Part shown: positions 40,345 to 43,313 of the stretch, piece after piece
Layout: the number at the start of each line of letters is the position of its first letter
How positions within the stretch are numbered: position 1 is the stretch's first letter
From: DATKQI01 sp035532755
GTDB lineage: Bacteria > Pseudomonadota > Alphaproteobacteria > Acetobacterales > Acetobacteraceae
Assembly: GCA_035532755.1 (NCBI GenBank)
Contig: DATKQI010000310.1
Span: forward strand, 1 to 43,313
Direction of reading: 5' to 3'
Length of the DNA stretch: 43,313 bases
The notes under the pieces: generated by a model
What the model saw: only the letters and a program-made list of their open reading frames with translations
The model's database searches: none
Told to the model about the DNA's origin: nothing
Translations under genes and position numbers: made by a program

Positions 40345-42630
40345 ATGGCCATGGACGACGACTTCCGGAAGGCGGCACTCGATTACCACCGCCTGCCGCG
40401 ACCGGGAAAGCTTGCGATCGCGCCGACCAAGCGCATGGCCACCCAGCGCGATCTGGCGCTGGCCTATTCGCCGGGCGTGGCCGCCGCCTGCGAGGCGATC
40501 GTGGCCGACCCCGACAGCGCGCATGACTACACGATCCGCGGCAATCTGGTCGGAGTGATCTCCAACGGCACGGCGGTGCTCGGCCTGGGCAACATCGGCG
40601 CGCTCGCCGGCAAGCCGGTGATGGAGGGCAAGGCCGTCCTGTTCAAGAAGTTCGCCGGGATCGACGTGTTCGATATCGAGGTGGATCAGGCGGACCCGGA
40701 CAGGTTCTGCGACGTGGTGGCGGCGCTGGAGCCCACTTTCGGCGCGATCAACCTCGAAGACATCAAGGCGCCCGAATGCTTCGAGATCGAGCGCAAGCTC
40801 CGCGCGCGCATGCATATCCCGGTGTTCCACGATGACCAGCACGGCACCGCCATCACCGTGGCCGCGGCGGTGCGCAACGGGCTGACATTGCAGGGCAAGA
40901 CGCTCGATCAGGTGAAGCTGGTCTCCTCCGGCGCCGGCGCGGCCGCGCTCGCCTGCATCGACCTGCTGGTGGCGATGGGGCTGAAGCCCGATAGCGTGAC
41001 GCTGACCGACAAGGACGGCGTGGTGCAGGAAGGCCGGCCCGGCATGGCGCCGAACATGGCCCGCTATGCGCGCCGCACCGATGCGCGCACCCTGCCGGAA
41101 GTGCTGGCGGGGGCGGATATCTTCCTGGGCCTGTCCGCCCCGCGCGTGTTGAAGCCGGAATGGCTGAAGCTGCTGGCGCCCAATCCGCTCATCCTCGCGC
41201 TCGCCAACCCGGAGCCGGAGATCCTGCCCGAGCTGGTCCGCAGCGCCCGTCCGGATGCGATCATGGCGACCGGCCGCAGCGATTATCCGAACCAGGTCAA
41301 CAACGTGCTGTGCTTCCCCTTCATCTTCCGCGGCGCCCTGGATGTGGGCGCCACCACCATCAACCAGGAGATGGAGGTGGCAGCGGTGGAGGCCATCGCC
41401 CGGCTGGCTCGGGTGGAGGCAAGCGAGGTGGTGGCGGCGGCCTACGGCGGCGCTGCGCCGGTGTTCGGGCCGGACTACATCATCCCCAAACCGTTCGATC
41501 CGCGGTTGATCCTGGAGATCGCCCCCGCCGTGGCGCGCGCGGCGATGGAATCGGGTGTCGCGCGCCGCCCGATCGAGGATTTCGCCGCCTACCGCCGCGA
41601 TCTGGAACGGTTCGTCTTCCGTTCCGGCCAGTTGATGCGCCCGGTGTTCGAGGCGGCGAAGAAGGCACCTGCCCGCATCGTCTATGCCGAGGGCGAGGAT
41701 GTGCGCGTGCTGCGTGCGGTACAGACGCTGGTGGATGACGGCATTGCCGAGCCGATTCTGCTGGGCCGCCGCGCGGTGATCGAGGCACGGGTGCGCGAGC
41801 TTGGCCTGCGGCTCGACATGCAGGCCGGCGTACGGATCCTGGACCCGGAGCAGGACGAGGCGGCGTTCGCCCCGCTGGTCTCGGCCTATCAGTGCCTGGT
41901 GGGCCGCCGCGGCGCCCCGCCGGATGCGGCCGAGCGGCGGATGCGCACCCGCCCCACCGCGGCGGCGGCCATGCTGCTGCAGACAGGCCAGGCGGATGCG
42001 GCAATCTGCGGCGGGCTGGGCGACTGGTGGCGGCACATGCAGTACGTGCTGCCGGTGATCCCGCGCCGGGCAGGCGTGCAGCGGGTGTACGCGGTGTCGG
42101 CCATCGTGCTGCAGGCCGGCGTGCTGTTCATCTGCGACACGCACATGACGGTGGAGCCCACGGCCGAGGAGGTGGCGGAGATGACGCTGCTGGCGGCGCA
42201 GACGGTGCACGGCTTCGGCATCACGCCGAAGGCTGCGCTGCTGTCCCATTCGTCCTTCGGCTCGTCCAACACCCCGTCCGCGCGGAAGATGCGCGCGGCC
42301 CTGGCGCTGATCCGCGCGCGGGCGCCGGAGCTGGAGATCGACGGGGAGATGCACGCCGATGCAGCGCTGGTGGAAGTGATCCGCGACCGCGCGGTGCCCG
42401 ACAGCCGGCTCGCCGGCACCGCGAACCTGCTGGTCATGCCGAACCTCGATGCCGCGAACATCGCCTTCAATCTCGTGAAGGCGAGCGGGGAGGGGCTGAC
42501 GATCGGTCCGCTGCTGCTCGGGCTGTCCCGGCCGATCCATGTGCTGGCGCCGAGCGTGACGGCGCGCGGCATCGTCAATATCAGCGCGCTCGCCGCCGTG
42601 GAGGCGCAGGCGGCGGCCAGAACCGGATGA
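40345..42630 (+). CDS. maeB: NADP-dependent malic enzyme with phosphotransacetylase-like domain
   Basis: A 761-residue MaeB-type enzyme. Residues 1-430 are the malic enzyme part (ALAYSPGVAAACEAI, GNLVGVISNGTAVLGLGNIG, VFHDDQHGTAI, LVSSGAGAAALACIDLL), and residues 440-761 a phosphotransacetylase-like domain (RIVYAEGEDVRVLRAVQ, FGSSNTPSARKMRAAL), which in this family is regulatory and binds acetyl-CoA. It decarboxylates malate to pyruvate. The ATG at 40345 has GGGGA 5 bases upstream; an ATG at 40351 follows. Its stop overlaps the next ATG. Confidence 0.93.
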   Translation: MAMDDDFRKAALDYHRLPRPGKLAIAPTKRMATQRDLALAYSPGVAAACEAIVADPDSAHDYTIRGNLVGVISNGTAVLGLGNIGALAGKPVMEGKAVLFKKFAGIDVFDIEVDQADPDRFCDVVAALEPTFGAINLEDIKAPECFEIERKLRARMHIPVFHDDQHGTAITVAAAVRNGLTLQGKTLDQVKLVSSGAGAAALACIDLLVAMGLKPDSVTLTDKDGVVQEGRPGMAPNMARYARRTDARTLPEVLAGADIFLGLSAPRVLKPEWLKLLAPNPLILALANPEPEILPELVRSARPDAIMATGRSDYPNQVNNVLCFPFIFRGALDVGATTINQEMEVAAVEAIARLARVEASEVVAAAYGGAAPVFGPDYIIPKPFDPRLILEIAPAVARAAMESGVARRPIEDFAAYRRDLERFVFRSGQLMRPVFEAAKKAPARIVYAEGEDVRVLRAVQTLVDDGIAEPILLGRRAVIEARVRELGLRLDMQAGVRILDPEQDEAAFAPLVSAYQCLVGRRGAPPDAAERRMRTRPTAAAAMLLQTGQADAAICGGLGDWWRHMQYVLPVIPRRAGVQRVYAVSAIVLQAGVLFICDTHMTVEPTAEEVAEMTLLAAQTVHGFGITPKAALLSHSSFGSSNTPSARKMRAALALIRARAPELEIDGEMHADAALVEVIRDRAVPDSRLAGTANLLVMPNLDAANIAFNLVKASGEGLTIGPLLLGLSRPIHVLAPSVTARGIVNISALAAVEAQAAARTG

Positions 42631-43094
42631 TTCTCGATCTGCTGCTGGCGGCGGGGGTGCTGTTCCTGCTGTCGGGCGGATACAGGCTGTTCAGCCGGCG
42701 CAACCGCGAGCGGATGTTCGGCCGCGGCAACGGGGCGAACGTGAAATCCGTGCTGGTTGGCCTCGCCATTCCGCTGGGGCTGAGCATGGCGGCAACACTG
42801 CTGCTTTCCGGGCGCGGCGTCGTGCTGCTTGCCGCTCTGCCGCTGATCGGCCCGATCGCGTGGGAATGGTGGCGCGGCCGGCGCCCGGCGGCGGGCGCGC
42901 CGGCGGCCCCGACGGGGCGGATGACGGCAGCCGAGGCGCTCGCCGTGCTGGGCCTTCGGCCCGGGGCGCAGGAGGTGGAGATAAGGGCGGCCTATCACCG
43001 GCTGATGCTGTCCTGCCATCCCGATCGCGGCGGATCCGACTGGATGGCGGCGCGGCTGAACGAGGCGCGGGACACGCTGCTGGGGCGGAGGTAG
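42627..43094 (+). CDS. Membrane-anchored J-domain protein
   Basis: A 155-residue protein with an N-terminal membrane helix (ILDLLLAAGVLFLLSGGY), a second hydrophobic region (residues 41-82) and a C-terminal J domain of about 55 residues with the HPD motif at 131-133 (LSCHPDRGGSD). J domains stimulate DnaK-type chaperones; the layout resembles DjlA-like or TIM14/PAM18-like membrane J proteins. The ATG overlaps the maeB stop (ATGA, 42627-42630). Confidence 0.88.
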   Translation: MILDLLLAAGVLFLLSGGYRLFSRRNRERMFGRGNGANVKSVLVGLAIPLGLSMAATLLLSGRGVVLLAALPLIGPIAWEWWRGRRPAAGAPAAPTGRMTAAEALAVLGLRPGAQEVEIRAAYHRLMLSCHPDRGGSDWMAARLNEARDTLLGRR

Positions 43095-43313
43095 CTACGC
43101 CGGGGCCACCGCATCCCCGACGCGCACCGCGCCGCCTTCCAGTATTCGGCAATTGAGCCCGGAGCGGTTCAACAGCGGCTTGAACACCGGCAGGCCGGTA
43201 ATGTCCTCCAGGTAGCGGCAGGGCACGGACAGGCGGGTGGCCTCCAGCAGCGCGGGGCCGAGGCGGAAGCGGCGGCCGACCAGATGGTTCAGCGGCACCC
43301 CCCGCACGGTCAC
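43095..43313 (-). CDS. MOSC domain-containing protein, 5' partial
   Basis: Only the C-terminal 72 residues or so are in the window; the start lies beyond the right edge. CRYLEDITGLPVFKPLLNRSGLNCRILEGGAVRVGD (in part: LLNRSGLNCRILEGG and VRVGD) fits the end of a MOSC domain, a sulfur-carrier fold found in molybdenum cofactor sulfurases and YiiM/YcbX-like proteins. The stop abuts the J-domain gene, converging. Confidence 0.75.
   Translation of the reverse strand: MTVRGVPLNHLVGRRFRLGPALLEATRLSVPCRYLEDITGLPVFKPLLNRSGLNCRILEGGAVRVGDAVAPA

Noticed and set aside
1..43313. CRISPR arrays, prophage or insertion sequences
   Set aside because: I saw no regularly spaced direct repeats, transposase, integrase or phage structural genes, and no flanking terminal repeats around the accessory operons.

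Overview
The window comes from a G+C-rich alphaproteobacterium, most likely in or near the Acetobacteraceae/Rhodospirillales (inference). The signs are a TIGR02300-type acidic zinc-ribbon protein, a DUF1178 protein, a CckA-type hybrid kinase beside flagellar export genes, and a GAAC-N7-GAAC SOS box in front of recA. Both edges cut a gene: a phosphoesterase at the left and a MOSC protein at the right. I see no phage, insertion sequence or CRISPR array.

Layout. 1-8162 holds envelope and housekeeping genes: phosphoesterase, di-haem cytochrome c peroxidase, DUF1178, glutaredoxin, a glycine-zipper lipoprotein, mscL, cmk-aroA, the TIGR02300 protein, a small secreted protein and an alpha/beta hydrolase. 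8280-14767 is a five-gene operon joined by 4-base ATGA overlaps: FAD subunit, fused [2Fe-2S]/molybdenum hydroxylase, 6-hydroxynicotinate reductase-like protein, UPF0280 and DUF1185. 15155-20257, on the minus strand, encodes a MarR regulator, an 1150-residue iron-sulfur flavoprotein and an enamidase-like amidohydrolase, with an SMP-30 gene divergent from it. 21356-31183 looks like glycine betaine demethylation to glycine: gbcB, gbcA, dgcA and soxBDAG. 31188-36028 is flagellar (fliP, fliO, a small unknown gene, flgB, flgC, fliE, fliQ, fliR, flhB). It is followed by the CckA-like kinase, recA, a cytidine deaminase-like gene, lipB, tRNA-Leu(GAG), maeB and a J-domain membrane protein.

Main result. 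The operon at 8280-14767 and the one at 15155-20257 together encode the first three steps of reductive nicotinate breakdown known from Eubacterium barkeri: ring hydroxylation, reduction of 6-hydroxynicotinate, and enamidase ring opening. The two operons share a 22-bp imperfect palindrome (8219-8240 and 20293-20314, 19 of 22 identical). In each it begins exactly at the predicted -10 hexamer. This predicts one MarR-controlled nicotinate regulon.

Two further predictions follow. The UPF0280 protein carries ApbE-like sequence features and is translationally coupled to the reductase, so it may attach the reductase's flavin. The 1150-residue protein looks like an NfnL/GltD module fused to a PyrK/NfnS-like module, and may supply the electrons. 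The Rieske demethylase genes next door leave open that the starting substrate is a methylated pyridine such as trigonelline, though glycine betaine is the default reading.
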